Assembly: GCF_000739635.1 (NCBI RefSeq)
Contig: NZ_BATQ01000101.1
Location: 1 to 32,893, forward strand
Length of the DNA: 32,893 bases
Direction: 5' to 3'
DNA from: Verrucomicrobium sp. BvORR034
GTDB taxonomy: Bacteria > Verrucomicrobiota > Verrucomicrobiia > Verrucomicrobiales > Verrucomicrobiaceae
In this document: positions 9,987 through 17,870 of the stretch, one piece after another
Numbering within the stretch: the first letter of the stretch is position 1
How the letters are laid out: each line of letters begins with the position of its first letter
Made by a program: the position numbers and the translations under genes
The notes under the pieces: model-generated
Database searches by the model: none
What the model saw: the letters and a program-made list of their open reading frames with translations, nothing else
Told to the model about the DNA's origin: nothing

Positions 9987-10982
9987 ATGAACTCCGATTC
10001 TCCCCAACTCACACGACGTCGCCTGCTGAAACAAACCTTCGCCTTTAGTGCCGCGGTGATTCTGGGCCAGGGCTACCGCCACGTTTCGGCCCAAGAAGTG
10101 GCCAAGACAGCGAGCCACCTGCTCATGATCGGAGACTGGGGCCCGGAAAAGGAATGGAAGCCACAAGAAGCCGTGGCCCGTGGAATGGCTGCCTATACCA
10201 AGGACATGACCGTGAAGCCCGAGGCGCTGTTCCTGCTGGGGGACAATTTCTACGGGTCCTTCAAAGGCGGGCTCAAGAATCCCCGGTGGAAGACGCAGTT
10301 CGAGGACATGTACCCCGCCAGCGTATTCCCCGGTCCCTGCTACGCGATGCTGGGAAATCACGACTACGATGATGAGCCGGAGATCAAGTTGAAGGCGCAG
10401 CTGGCCTACGCCGCCGAGAATCCCGGCACCCGCTGGACGATGCCCGCCAAGTGGTACCGCATGGAGCATCCCCAGGTGAACCCGCTCATGACAGTGCTGG
10501 TAGTGGACAGCAACTACAAGAACCGCGTCGCCTCCCTGACCCCGGAGGAAAAAGCGGAGCAGGACAAATGGCTCCGCACGGAACTGGCCAAGCCCCGCAC
10601 CACCCCTTGGCTGGTGGTGATGGGCCACCACCCGCTCTACACCAACGGCGTTCACGGCGACAGCAAGACGCTCATCGCGGCCTGGGACAAGCTCTTCCGC
10701 GAACACAAGGTGGACTTCTACTTCTGCGGCCACGACCACGACATGCAGCACATGGAGTTCGAGGGGCACCCCACCTCCTTTGTGCTTTCTGGCGGGGGCG
10801 GCGCCCGCGTTCGAGATTTCAAGAACGGAGTCGTGCACGGCCCCTTTGGCCAGGCGATCCACGGCTTCACACACCTGGAGGTCACGCAGGACCGCTTTGT
10901 GGTGCGGCACATCGATGCGAACCGGAAGCTTCTGCATGCCTTTGAGAAAGACCGGAGCAGCAAGGTGACGATCGTCAGCTGA
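9987..10982 (+). CDS. Tat-exported purple acid phosphatase-like metallophosphoesterase
   Basis: This 331-residue protein has a twin-arginine signal (TRRRLLKQTFAF at 9-20, cleavage near VSAQ at 33-36) followed by a calcineurin-like phosphoesterase domain. The order and spacing of GDWG (49-52), GDNFY (85-89), GNHDY (123-127), GHHPLY (213-218) and GHDHDMQH (248-255) match the tartrate-resistant purple acid phosphatase branch. The Tyr of GDNFY is the expected charge-transfer ligand to ferric iron. Tat export suits folding around its metals in the cytoplasm. Predicted role: extracytoplasmic release of phosphate from organic monoesters. Its stop is 16 bases before the PL6 lyase start, so the two are probably co-transcribed. 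ATG 9987 is preferred over 9951 because it directly precedes the Tat motif. Confidence 0.93.
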   Translation: MNSDSPQLTRRRLLKQTFAFSAAVILGQGYRHVSAQEVAKTASHLLMIGDWGPEKEWKPQEAVARGMAAYTKDMTVKPEALFLLGDNFYGSFKGGLKNPRWKTQFEDMYPASVFPGPCYAMLGNHDYDDEPEIKLKAQLAYAAENPGTRWTMPAKWYRMEHPQVNPLMTVLVVDSNYKNRVASLTPEEKAEQDKWLRTELAKPRTTPWLVVMGHHPLYTNGVHGDSKTLIAAWDKLFREHKVDFYFCGHDHDMQHMEFEGHPTSFVLSGGGGARVRDFKNGVVHGPFGQAIHGFTHLEVTQDRFVVRHIDANRKLLHAFEKDRSSKVTIVS

Positions 10983-10998
10983 TCCGTCTGTTCTTCCC

Positions 10999-12324
10999 AT
11001 GAACCCGAGCCTTACCCTGGCAGGTCTGCTGGCAGTTTGCACCCTGATGACTGACGGCCGCCTGGGTGCGGCCGAGGTCGCCGTAGCTGATGCGGCTCAA
11101 CTCCGCGCCGCCGCCTCAGCAGCCCGGCCGGGCGATGTGCTGGTGATGAAGGACGGGACCTGGACGGATGTGGACCTCGTCTTTCAGGCCAATGGAAGTG
11201 CAGAAGCCCCGATCACCCTGAGGGCCGCCACGCCCGGTGCCGTGGTGATTTCCGGGAACTCCAGCCTTCGAATCGGCGGGAGTCATCTCACGGTGGATGG
11301 CCTCTGGTTCAAGGACGCCCTTCCTACGAAGGGAGACGTTGTGACCTTCCGGCTCGATGCGAAGAATCTGGCCAGTCAGTGCCGCCTCACCCAGTGCGCC
11401 ATCACCGAAAGCGAGGGCGTGGGCGACGGGAAAGAGCGCAAGTGGGTGTCTCTGTACGGCGCGCATCACAAAGTGGACCACTGCCACTTTGCCGGAAAGA
11501 CGGGGAAGGGCACGCTCATGGTGGTGTGGCTGGATGGCGGCGAGGCCTCCCACGTCATCGAAGCCAACTCCTTCGGCAAGCGCCTCAAGCTGGGCAAGAA
11601 CGGCGGCGAGATCCTAAGGGTGGGGGACAGTGATTCCTCCATGCAGAACGCCCGGTGCAGGGTGGTGGGAAACCTGTTTGAAGAATGCAGTGGGGAGGTC
11701 GAAATGATCTCCAACAAGTCCTGCGAGAATCTCTATGAGGGCAACGTGTTTCGGAATAGCCAGGGCACCCTGACCCTTCGGCATGGGAACCGCTGCCATG
11801 TGGAGGGCAATGCCTTCTTTGGCAATGGCCGTCCCCACACCGGCGGCATCCGCATCATCGGCGAGGGGCATCAAGTGATTGGGAACTATCTGGAGAAGCT
11901 GGAGGGTACCGAAGCCCGGGCCGCGATCTGCCTCATGAACGGGATCGAGAACTCCCCGCCCAACGGCTACTTCCAGGTCAAAGAGGCTTTGGTTAAAGGC
12001 AACTACATCAACCAGTGCCGGGAGAGCATCAACATCGGCTATGCGGACAAGGATGTGAAGGCTCCGCTGGAACCCCTGAATTCTGTGTTGGCGGACAACG
12101 TGATTTACGCAACGAACCGTATTGTGACCCTGCAGGGGACAGGTGCCGGTGTGCGCTGGAGCAGCGGACGAGTGGGCGGAGCTGAACTGGGGTATGCCGG
12201 CCCCGTGGAGCCCGTGCAGGCCCAGGAAGTGACCTATGAGGCCTGGCTGAAAGCGACGGGGAGAAAGCCGCTGGATGAAGGGACGGTGGGAGTTTCGTGG
12301 ATGAAGCGGATTCCGTCGTCGTAG
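10999..12324 (+). CDS. Polysaccharide lyase family 6 (chondroitinase B / alginate lyase type)
   Basis: This 441-residue secreted protein (signal about 1-24) has the right-handed parallel beta-helix pattern of PL6 (PF14592). The active site of Pedobacter chondroitinase B is recognisable. The Asn of NGGE (201) corresponds to a calcium ligand, and E233 and E235 in GEVEMISNK to the other two. K240 is the Bronsted base and R261 in LTLRHGN the acid; the E/E/K/R spacing of 2, 5 and 21 residues equals that of the characterised enzyme. It should cleave an acidic polysaccharide (alginate or a dermatan-like glycosaminoglycan) by beta-elimination; sequence alone does not decide which. No PL7, PL17 or sugar-acid pathway genes are nearby. 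Its TAG stop lies inside the left inverted repeat of the adjacent element. Confidence 0.93.
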   Translation: MNPSLTLAGLLAVCTLMTDGRLGAAEVAVADAAQLRAAASAARPGDVLVMKDGTWTDVDLVFQANGSAEAPITLRAATPGAVVISGNSSLRIGGSHLTVDGLWFKDALPTKGDVVTFRLDAKNLASQCRLTQCAITESEGVGDGKERKWVSLYGAHHKVDHCHFAGKTGKGTLMVVWLDGGEASHVIEANSFGKRLKLGKNGGEILRVGDSDSSMQNARCRVVGNLFEECSGEVEMISNKSCENLYEGNVFRNSQGTLTLRHGNRCHVEGNAFFGNGRPHTGGIRIIGEGHQVIGNYLEKLEGTEARAAICLMNGIENSPPNGYFQVKEALVKGNYINQCRESINIGYADKDVKAPLEPLNSVLADNVIYATNRIVTLQGTGAGVRWSSGRVGGAELGYAGPVEPVQAQEVTYEAWLKATGRKPLDEGTVGVSWMKRIPSS

Positions 12325-12511
12325 CGGGCAAGCTGGCGGAGGTAGGTTCGCGAAGCTCGTAGGCGCTGGAGCAAAGAAATCTCCACCTGGCATGGTCGTC
12401 CAACGCGCCAGCGTCTAGGGGTGCCGGTGGCTTGACACCGCTCTGGCGGCCCTTGTGATTTCCTACAATCCAGACACCTCCAGCAGAGCTGGTGGCGGTC
12501 GCTCCCGCTAC
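12321..12511. repeat. Non-coding MITE/REP-like element with 8-bp terminal inverted repeats
   Basis: A 191-base stretch between two convergent genes is bounded by GTAGCGGG (12321-12328) and its exact inverse CCCGCTAC (12504-12511). The stop codons of both flanking genes fall inside these arms: TAG 12322-12324 for the lyase, TAG 12510-12508 for the phosphatase. Inside are the palindrome TTCGCGAA (from about 12347) and a larger imperfect hairpin with CGCCAG (12406-12411) paired to CTGGCG (12443-12448). I see no credible gene in it. It looks like a non-autonomous dispersed repeat, but copy number cannot be judged from one window. Confidence 0.45.
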
Positions 12512-13434
12512 GCGCCTGCCAAACTCCCCTCAGCGCCATTTGCGCCAGCACCCTGACGCTCGGAAACCGCGCTGGAGACTTCCGCCACCTCAGGCACTTG
12601 TTTGGCACTCGCCGCCGGTGGCATCTTGACCACCGCCACCGTGGTGTTGTCCTGGCGGGGGTGGTTGGCACCGCGAACCGCAAACAACAGCGCGTCGGCG
12701 ATCTTGCCCGCCGTGGTGTTCGTGCCAAAAGCCAGCAGGTCCCGGATGGTATCCTTTTCCAGCGTGAGCACCCCGTCACTGGCGGCGATGAGTACGTCGC
12801 CAGGTTTGAGCGGAAACTTTTCCATGCGGGCATCCACCAGCGTCAACGGCAGCCCCATGCAGGCGGATTGCAGCACATGCCGGTCCGGATGAAACTGGGC
12901 CTCTTGGGCCGTCAGTTCGCCGCGCCTCACCCGGTCATCGAGCAAGGGGGCAAGGGAGTGATCTGCATTGAGACGCTGCAACTGCCCCTCCCGGAAGAGA
13001 AAGAGCGGGGAGTCTCCCACGCTGATCCAGTGGGCGTGATCTGCGGCCACCATAAGGCCGATGAACGTGCTGCCCATGGGGGCCTGGTTCCACTGCAGGC
13101 GATGGCTCAGATGATGCAGGGCCTCGTTGGCCGCCTCCAAGGCCACGCGAAGCCGCCACGCGGCCGTGAGGGCACTCCGGCGGTAGGCCTTGATGAACTC
13201 GCTGACGAGAAGGAAGCTCGCCACGTTGCCGCCGATGTGCGCGCCCAGGCCATCGCCCAACCCGATCAGAAGCCGGGTGAAGGGGGATTCCAGCTTCTCC
13301 GACACATCGCCAAAGGCATAGTAGTCCTCCTGCTTCTCGCGGTGACCAATATGCTGGCGGCCGGCGAAGTCCTTCTCGACCTCAAACCTGGGCCCTGGAG
13401 CTCTCAAGGGAGCTTTTTTCAAAGACGGAGTCAC
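12508..13434 (-). CDS. PP2C-family serine/threonine protein phosphatase
   Basis: This 308-residue protein has the metal-dependent PP2C/SpoIIE-like phosphatase pattern. The landmarks are HREKQEDYY (31-39, E36/D37), GDGLGAHIGG (60-69, metal-binding D61), MGSTFIG (120-126), WISVGDSPLFLF (136-147), SDGVLTLEKD (219-228) and QDNTTVAVV (261-269, D262). It lacks a signal peptide or membrane segment, so it should act in the cytoplasm, dephosphorylating Ser/Thr phosphoproteins; no partner kinase is in the window. The C-terminal 35 residues are low-complexity Ala/Glu/Ser. The start is a GTG at 13434, six bases after the galM stop, which suggests coupled translation; no in-frame ATG lies nearby. The stop codon lies inside the terminal repeat of the neighbouring element. 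Confidence 0.9.
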   Translation of the reverse strand: MTPSLKKAPLRAPGPRFEVEKDFAGRQHIGHREKQEDYYAFGDVSEKLESPFTRLLIGLGDGLGAHIGGNVASFLLVSEFIKAYRRSALTAAWRLRVALEAANEALHHLSHRLQWNQAPMGSTFIGLMVAADHAHWISVGDSPLFLFREGQLQRLNADHSLAPLLDDRVRRGELTAQEAQFHPDRHVLQSACMGLPLTLVDARMEKFPLKPGDVLIAASDGVLTLEKDTIRDLLAFGTNTTAGKIADALLFAVRGANHPRQDNTTVAVVKMPPAASAKQVPEVAEVSSAVSERQGAGANGAEGSLAGA

Positions 13435-13440
13435 ACCCAG

Positions 13441-14571
13441 TTATTCGACGCTGAACTTAAAGATGCATGTGTGCTGGTAGCTATCCCCAGGAGAAAGTTT
13501 CGTCGTGGGGAACTCCGGCCGGTTGGGACTGTCTGGGAAATGCTGTGTTTCCAGGCAGAAAGCATGACGTGCACCGTAGGCATGGCCCTTCTTGCCGGTG
13601 AGACCCAGGTGGTTGGCGGTGTAGAGCTGCACGCCAGGTTCTGTCGTCAAGACTTCCAGCACTCGCCCCGACTTGGGATCTTTGGCGCGGGCGGCCACAC
13701 GCAGTCCGGAGCCATCAAGAATGAAGTTGTGGTCGTATCCCTTGCCCTGGCGCAGAGGCTTGAAATCCGCATTGATGCGCTCTCCAATCTTATGCGGGCT
13801 GGTGAAGTCCAAAGGCGTGCCAGCGACAGGAGAGCGCTCTCCTGTGGGGATCAAGGTGTCGTCTGTCGGCGTGTAGTAGTCGGCATTGATGCTCAACTCG
13901 TGCCCCAGAATGTTTCCACTGCCTTCGCCAGCGAGGTTGAAGTAGCTGTGGTTCGTCAGGTTGACGACCGTGGATTTGTCCGTGGTGGCGCGGTACTCGA
14001 TCTCCAGGCTGTTGTCGTTGGTCAGCACATAGGTGACCTTGCATTGCAGCGTTCCGGGATAGCCCTCTTCACCATCAGGACTGGTATAGGTGAGCTCCAG
14101 TCCGGCTCCGCCCCGCTTGATCGGGCGGGCGGTCCAGACCTTCTTGTCGAAGCCCACACGTCCACCGTGCAGGTGGTTGGGGCCATTGTTCTTGGCTACC
14201 ACATATTCCCGACCGTCGAGCGTGAACTTGCCACCGGCGATCCGGTTTGCATAACGGCCGGTAATGCAGCCAAAGAACGGGCTTGAGGATTCGTACTGGG
14301 CGAGGTTGTCAAAGCCCAGCACCACATCCTCGAACTGTCCCTGGCGGTCTGGCGCCGTGAGGCTCACGATTACCCCGCCATAGTTCGAGATCCTGGCCTC
14401 CATGCCCTTTTCATTGCGCAGGGTATAGAGGCTGACTTTCTGTCCGTTCTTGGTTTCCCCCCAGGGCTCTTCAGTGACGGTCATATGGGTGCCGGATTGC
14501 AGCGATTGACAAGAAGCCAAAGTGCCTGACAGCAGGGCTGCCAGGCACAGGAAAGTCGGAATTAATTTCAT
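13441..14571 (-). CDS. galM: Aldose 1-epimerase (mutarotase), predicted lipoprotein
   Basis: This 376-residue galactose mutarotase interconverts alpha and beta anomers of aldohexoses. Family motifs are GRYANRIAGG (105-114), NHLHGG (132-137), NHSYFNLAG (207-215, catalytic acid H208) and EPGVQLYTAN (311-320, catalytic base E311). The N-terminus MKLIPTFLCLAALLSGTLASC ends in a lipobox (LASC, Cys21), so the enzyme should be lipid-anchored and extracytoplasmic, unlike cytoplasmic E. coli GalM. It lies 77 bases downstream of aspS and six bases upstream of the PP2C gene, all on the minus strand. No other Leloir-pathway gene is present. Confidence 0.95.
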   Translation of the reverse strand: MKLIPTFLCLAALLSGTLASCQSLQSGTHMTVTEEPWGETKNGQKVSLYTLRNEKGMEARISNYGGVIVSLTAPDRQGQFEDVVLGFDNLAQYESSSPFFGCITGRYANRIAGGKFTLDGREYVVAKNNGPNHLHGGRVGFDKKVWTARPIKRGGAGLELTYTSPDGEEGYPGTLQCKVTYVLTNDNSLEIEYRATTDKSTVVNLTNHSYFNLAGEGSGNILGHELSINADYYTPTDDTLIPTGERSPVAGTPLDFTSPHKIGERINADFKPLRQGKGYDHNFILDGSGLRVAARAKDPKSGRVLEVLTTEPGVQLYTANHLGLTGKKGHAYGARHAFCLETQHFPDSPNRPEFPTTKLSPGDSYQHTCIFKFSVE

Positions 14572-14648
14572 GGATTGACGTGAGGAATTGGCCGCATTCT
14601 GAACAAATCGCCACCGACTGGCAATCCTGTTCGAACGTCGGCCCCTCC

Positions 14649-16454
14649 TTACGCCTGCTCTTCCGCTTTTTTCTCCTTCCAGGTGCTCTGGATGTAGATT
14701 TCGCGGAGCTGTTTGAAGTCGGCCGGGCTCGGGCTGGCGGTCATCAACTCCATGCCACGGTTGTTCTTCGGGAAGGCAATCACCTCACGGATGCTGTCTT
14801 CACCGGCGGCCAGCATGATGATGCGGTCCAGGCCAAGCGCGAGACCACCGTGGGGCGGAGCACCGAACTGGAAGGCTTCAAGAATGTGGCTGAACATGAT
14901 CTTCTGCTCTTCCTCGCTGACGCCGAGGACGCTGAACATCTTGGCCTGGAGATCGCTCTCGTGGATTCGCAGGGAGCCGCCACCCAGTTCACAACCGTTG
15001 AGCACGACGTCGTAGGCGATGGCGCGCACTTCGCTGTACTTGCCTTCTTCGAGAAGCGCGATGTCTTCCGTCTTCGGGCGGGTGAAGGGATGGTGCACGG
15101 CGCACCACTTGGCGTCCTCCTCGCTGTAGGCGAGCAGGGGGAAGTCCACAACCCAGAGGAAGTTCAGCGCATCGCTGCCCTTGGTGGTGCCCATCATCTC
15201 GGCCACCTCAAGGCGGACGCGACCAAGAATGGTGCAGGTGCTTTCCCAAGGACCGGCCACGAAGAAGACGATGTCGCCTTCTTCGATCTTCATGCGCTCA
15301 ATGAGCGCCGCCTTCTCCTCATCAGTGAAGAAGCGCCAGAGCGGGGACTTGTATTCGCCGTTCTCGTACTTGATGAAAGCCAGCGTCTTCACGGGCAGAC
15401 CAGCCTGGATGGCGATCTCGTTCAGGCGGTTCATCTGGCCGGTGGTGACGGACGCGAAGCCCTTGGCGTTGATGGCGCGAACCACCCCGCCGCCGTCGAG
15501 CACACCGCGGAAGATCTTGAACTCGGTCTTGGTGAAGACATCACCGACGTCGGTGATCTCGTTGCCGAAACGCGTGTCGGGCTTGTCGATGCCATAGCGG
15601 TCCATCGCCTCCTTCCACGTCATGCGGGGGAAGGGGAGGGGAATCTCCACATCGCGGCCGGCCTTGAACATGTCCTTGAGCAGGCCTTCCACGAGGTTGT
15701 AGATGTCTTCCTCTGTGGGGAAGGACATCTCAATGTCCACCTGGGTGAACTCAGGCTGGCGGTCCGCGCGAAGGTCTTCGTCACGGAAGCACTTGGCGAT
15801 TTGGAAATATCGCTCCAGACCAGCGACCATGAGCAGTTGCTTGTACTGCTGCGGGGCCTGAGGGAGGGCGTAGAACTTGCCCGGGCTGAGACGGGAGGGC
15901 ACGAGGAAGTCGCGCGCGCCTTCCGGGGTGGACTTGGAAAGGATGGGGGTCTCCACCTCCACGAAGCCATGGGCGTCGAGGTAGTCACGCGTGGCTTTCG
16001 TCACCCGGTGACGGGTACGCAGGTTCCGGGTCATGCGCGGACGGCGCAGGTCGAGGTAACGGTACTTGAGCCGCAGGTCTTCGTTGCTGAGCTCCTTGTC
16101 GAGCTGGAACGGCAGCACCGCGGCCTTGTTGAGCATCGTGAGGTTGGAAACGACGAGCTCCACCTCACCGGTGGCGAGCTTGTCGTTGTTCGTGCCTTCG
16201 AGACGCTTCACCACCTTGCCGGTGATCTGAAGCACGTCTTCATCACGGAGCTTGTGGCTGGCGGCAGCGGCTTCGGGGTTCTCCTCGGAACGGAAGACGA
16301 TCTGGGTCACGCCTTCCCGGTCCCTCAAGTCCACGAAGATGACGCCGCCCTGGTCGCGAGCCGAATTCACCCAGCCGGACAGCGTGACGGTTTCCCCGAC
16401 GTGGGCGAGGCGCAGTTCGTTGCAGTGGTGCGTACGGTAGGTGTTCGGTTGCAT
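14649..16454 (-). CDS. aspS: Aspartyl-tRNA synthetase, bacterial type
   Basis: At 601 residues this is the usual length for bacterial AspRS, which charges tRNA-Asp in the cytoplasm. The N-terminal OB anticodon-binding domain (about 1-110) contains GWVNSARDQGGVIFVDLRD. The class II core shows motif 2 (FRDEDLRADRQPEFTQVDIE, about 223-242), a GAD-type insertion and motif 3 near the C-terminus (GLALGLDRIIML). I placed the start at ATG 16454 (MQPNTYRTHHCNEL) because it matches the family N-terminus. The in-frame ATG at 16634 would run through a strong terminator. Residue Q35 sits where non-discriminating enzymes have His and E. coli-type enzymes have Leu, so tRNA specificity is uncertain. Confidence 0.98.
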   Translation of the reverse strand: MQPNTYRTHHCNELRLAHVGETVTLSGWVNSARDQGGVIFVDLRDREGVTQIVFRSEENPEAAAASHKLRDEDVLQITGKVVKRLEGTNNDKLATGEVELVVSNLTMLNKAAVLPFQLDKELSNEDLRLKYRYLDLRRPRMTRNLRTRHRVTKATRDYLDAHGFVEVETPILSKSTPEGARDFLVPSRLSPGKFYALPQAPQQYKQLLMVAGLERYFQIAKCFRDEDLRADRQPEFTQVDIEMSFPTEEDIYNLVEGLLKDMFKAGRDVEIPLPFPRMTWKEAMDRYGIDKPDTRFGNEITDVGDVFTKTEFKIFRGVLDGGGVVRAINAKGFASVTTGQMNRLNEIAIQAGLPVKTLAFIKYENGEYKSPLWRFFTDEEKAALIERMKIEEGDIVFFVAGPWESTCTILGRVRLEVAEMMGTTKGSDALNFLWVVDFPLLAYSEEDAKWCAVHHPFTRPKTEDIALLEEGKYSEVRAIAYDVVLNGCELGGGSLRIHESDLQAKMFSVLGVSEEEQKIMFSHILEAFQFGAPPHGGLALGLDRIIMLAAGEDSIREVIAFPKNNRGMELMTASPSPADFKQLREIYIQSTWKEKKAEEQA

Positions 16455-16540
16455 GGGGTGGGGAAAAGCGAGCGGGTGAAATGCCAGATTTCCGGGGGTT
16501 ACGCAAGTGGCATTGTGGTTTCTGCTTGGGCCAGTGGCCC

Positions 16541-16581
16541 GGAAAAGAAAAACCCCGGCGCCGGAAACTCCGACACCGGGG
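16541..16581 (-). terminator. Strong intrinsic terminator of the NHL-repeat gene
   Basis: On the minus strand a 12-bp stem (16570-16581 with 16553-16564, two G-U pairs) closes a five-base loop and is followed by TTTTTCTTTT. It starts 21 bases after the NHL-repeat stop and lies about 85 bases before the aspS start. aspS therefore needs its own promoter between the two. Confidence 0.92.
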
Positions 16582-16602
16582 GCAAAAGGAAGAGGGGCGG
16601 TG

Positions 16603-17661
16603 CTAGAGTTTCTGGAGTTTGGAGACGCGGCCACTCTGATTCCAGTCCATCACGAAGAGATTGCCTTTGGCGTCGTAGCCGATCCCGTGGGGGGCTGTGA
16701 AGATGCCGTCCTTCCAGTCCGTGGTGGGGACCTTGAAGTTGGCCCACTCCTTCTTGTTGGGGTTGTCACCCAGGTGGGTCACTTCCTTGTTGTCCTTGTC
16801 CAGAATGGTCACCCGACCCTGAAGCTCGGCGATGGCGACCTCGCCGTTGCGGATGGACATGCTGCACGGACGGCGCAGGTTCTCGACAACCACGGCCACG
16901 AATTTGCCCTCAAGGTCAAAGTGCACCAGGCGGTTCTTTTCACGGTCGGCCACCAGCAGGAGGGGCTGGGATCCGCGGGTATCCAGCGAGATGCCGTGGG
17001 GGTTCGAGAGCAGCTCTTTTGTCGGATTCTTGAGATCGGGGTCGGGTCCGCCGAACGTGCTGACGTACTTGCCGTCAGCGGTGTAGCGATGGATCCACTT
17101 CTTGCCGTAGCCATCGGCAGCATAGATGTCGCCATTGGGACCGACCGCCACTCCCGTGACCTTGTACTCACCAGCTTTGGTGTACTTGCCGCTTTCCGCA
17201 GGGTAGGGGATGACCAGCACCGGGCTGCCGTCCAGCTTGAACTTCACCACCTGGCTGCCCTTCAGATGGGCCGCGTAGATGAACTGCTCGCCATTGGTCT
17301 CGTGGATAGCAAGGCCGTGGCAACCGCTGAATTTCGGATCAAAGGAACGCAGGTGTTTGCCCTCCGGGGAATAGACCATGATGGAGCGATCCGAATCCGT
17401 GCTGAAATAGATCAGTCCGGCCTTGTCCACGACGATGCCGCCATGGGTGGCCCCCAAGACGCCCTCGGCGCTGCCCTTGGGGATCTCACACCAGCCTGCG
17501 ACGGACTGGAACTGGTGGGTGCCTTCCCCCATTTTGACGTTTTGGGTGACAGAAGCGGTGTCTGGCGGGGCGACAGCGTTCTGGGCGAGAAGACCATCAT
17601 GCGCTTCCAGGGAGAAGGGCGTGAGGGTGACAGCGGCAAGGGCCAGCAAGGTGGATCTCAT
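16603..17661 (-). CDS. Exported NHL-repeat six-bladed beta-propeller protein
   Basis: This protein of about 352 residues begins with a Sec signal (MRSTLLALAAVTLTPFSLEA). The rest consists of repeated propeller blades of NHL/SMP-30 type, for example GLIYFSTDSDRSIMVYSPEG, GDIYAADGYGKKWIHRYTAD, PLLLVADREKNRLVHFDLEG and GNLFVMDWNQSGRVSKL. The repeats run to the last residue, so the whole mature protein is one propeller. Such proteins act as ligand-binding or lactonase-like modules outside the cytoplasm; I see no residue set that fixes an enzymatic activity. ATG 17661 follows a CCC leader; in-frame ATGs at 17667 and 17694 are alternatives. It forms a single-gene unit closed by the terminator at 16541-16581 and diverges from the DUF5069 gene. 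Confidence 0.88.
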   Translation of the reverse strand: MRSTLLALAAVTLTPFSLEAHDGLLAQNAVAPPDTASVTQNVKMGEGTHQFQSVAGWCEIPKGSAEGVLGATHGGIVVDKAGLIYFSTDSDRSIMVYSPEGKHLRSFDPKFSGCHGLAIHETNGEQFIYAAHLKGSQVVKFKLDGSPVLVIPYPAESGKYTKAGEYKVTGVAVGPNGDIYAADGYGKKWIHRYTADGKYVSTFGGPDPDLKNPTKELLSNPHGISLDTRGSQPLLLVADREKNRLVHFDLEGKFVAVVVENLRRPCSMSIRNGEVAIAELQGRVTILDKDNKEVTHLGDNPNKKEWANFKVPTTDWKDGIFTAPHGIGYDAKGNLFVMDWNQSGRVSKLQKL

Positions 17662-17729
17662 GGGCATATTTGGACTTGGCTTAAACGACGACATGGAGTG
17701 TATGTACGCAAGTTTCTTCCAGGCGTGAT

Positions 17730-17754
17730 ATTTTCACATCTTGATGGTGAAAAT
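17730..17754. promoter_or_regulatory. Palindromic operator candidate between divergent genes
   Basis: ATTTTCAC (17730-17737) and GTGAAAAT (17747-17754) are perfect 8-bp inverted arms. With one bulged base the symmetry extends inward through ATC/GAT. The site lies 69 bases upstream of the NHL start (17661) and 117 bases upstream of the DUF5069 start (17871), in an AT-rich patch that stands out locally. It is a good candidate for a dimeric repressor or activator site. Confidence 0.45.
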
Positions 17755-17870
17755 GACCATCCCAGCCGGGATCTTTTTGCTTGCCGCTGCCAAAGGCCAT
17801 CGCCAGACTTGCCCACGGCTTCGCCAACACTGCGGAGCCGCATGCACGCAATTCAACCCTATCTGTGATC

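Noticed and set aside
14580-14640. Imperfect GAACA/TGTTC hairpin between aspS and galM
   Set aside because: The outer stem is only 5 bp with a 4-bp inner stem and no T-run, too weak to call a terminator or operator.
16455-16634. N-terminal extension of aspS to ATG 16634
   Set aside because: It would translate through the strong terminator at 16541-16581 and is not part of the AspRS family N-terminus.
14580-16700. 706-codon plus-strand open frame opposite aspS
   Set aside because: It is antisense to an unmistakable AspRS with class II motifs; the long frame is a GC-bias shadow.
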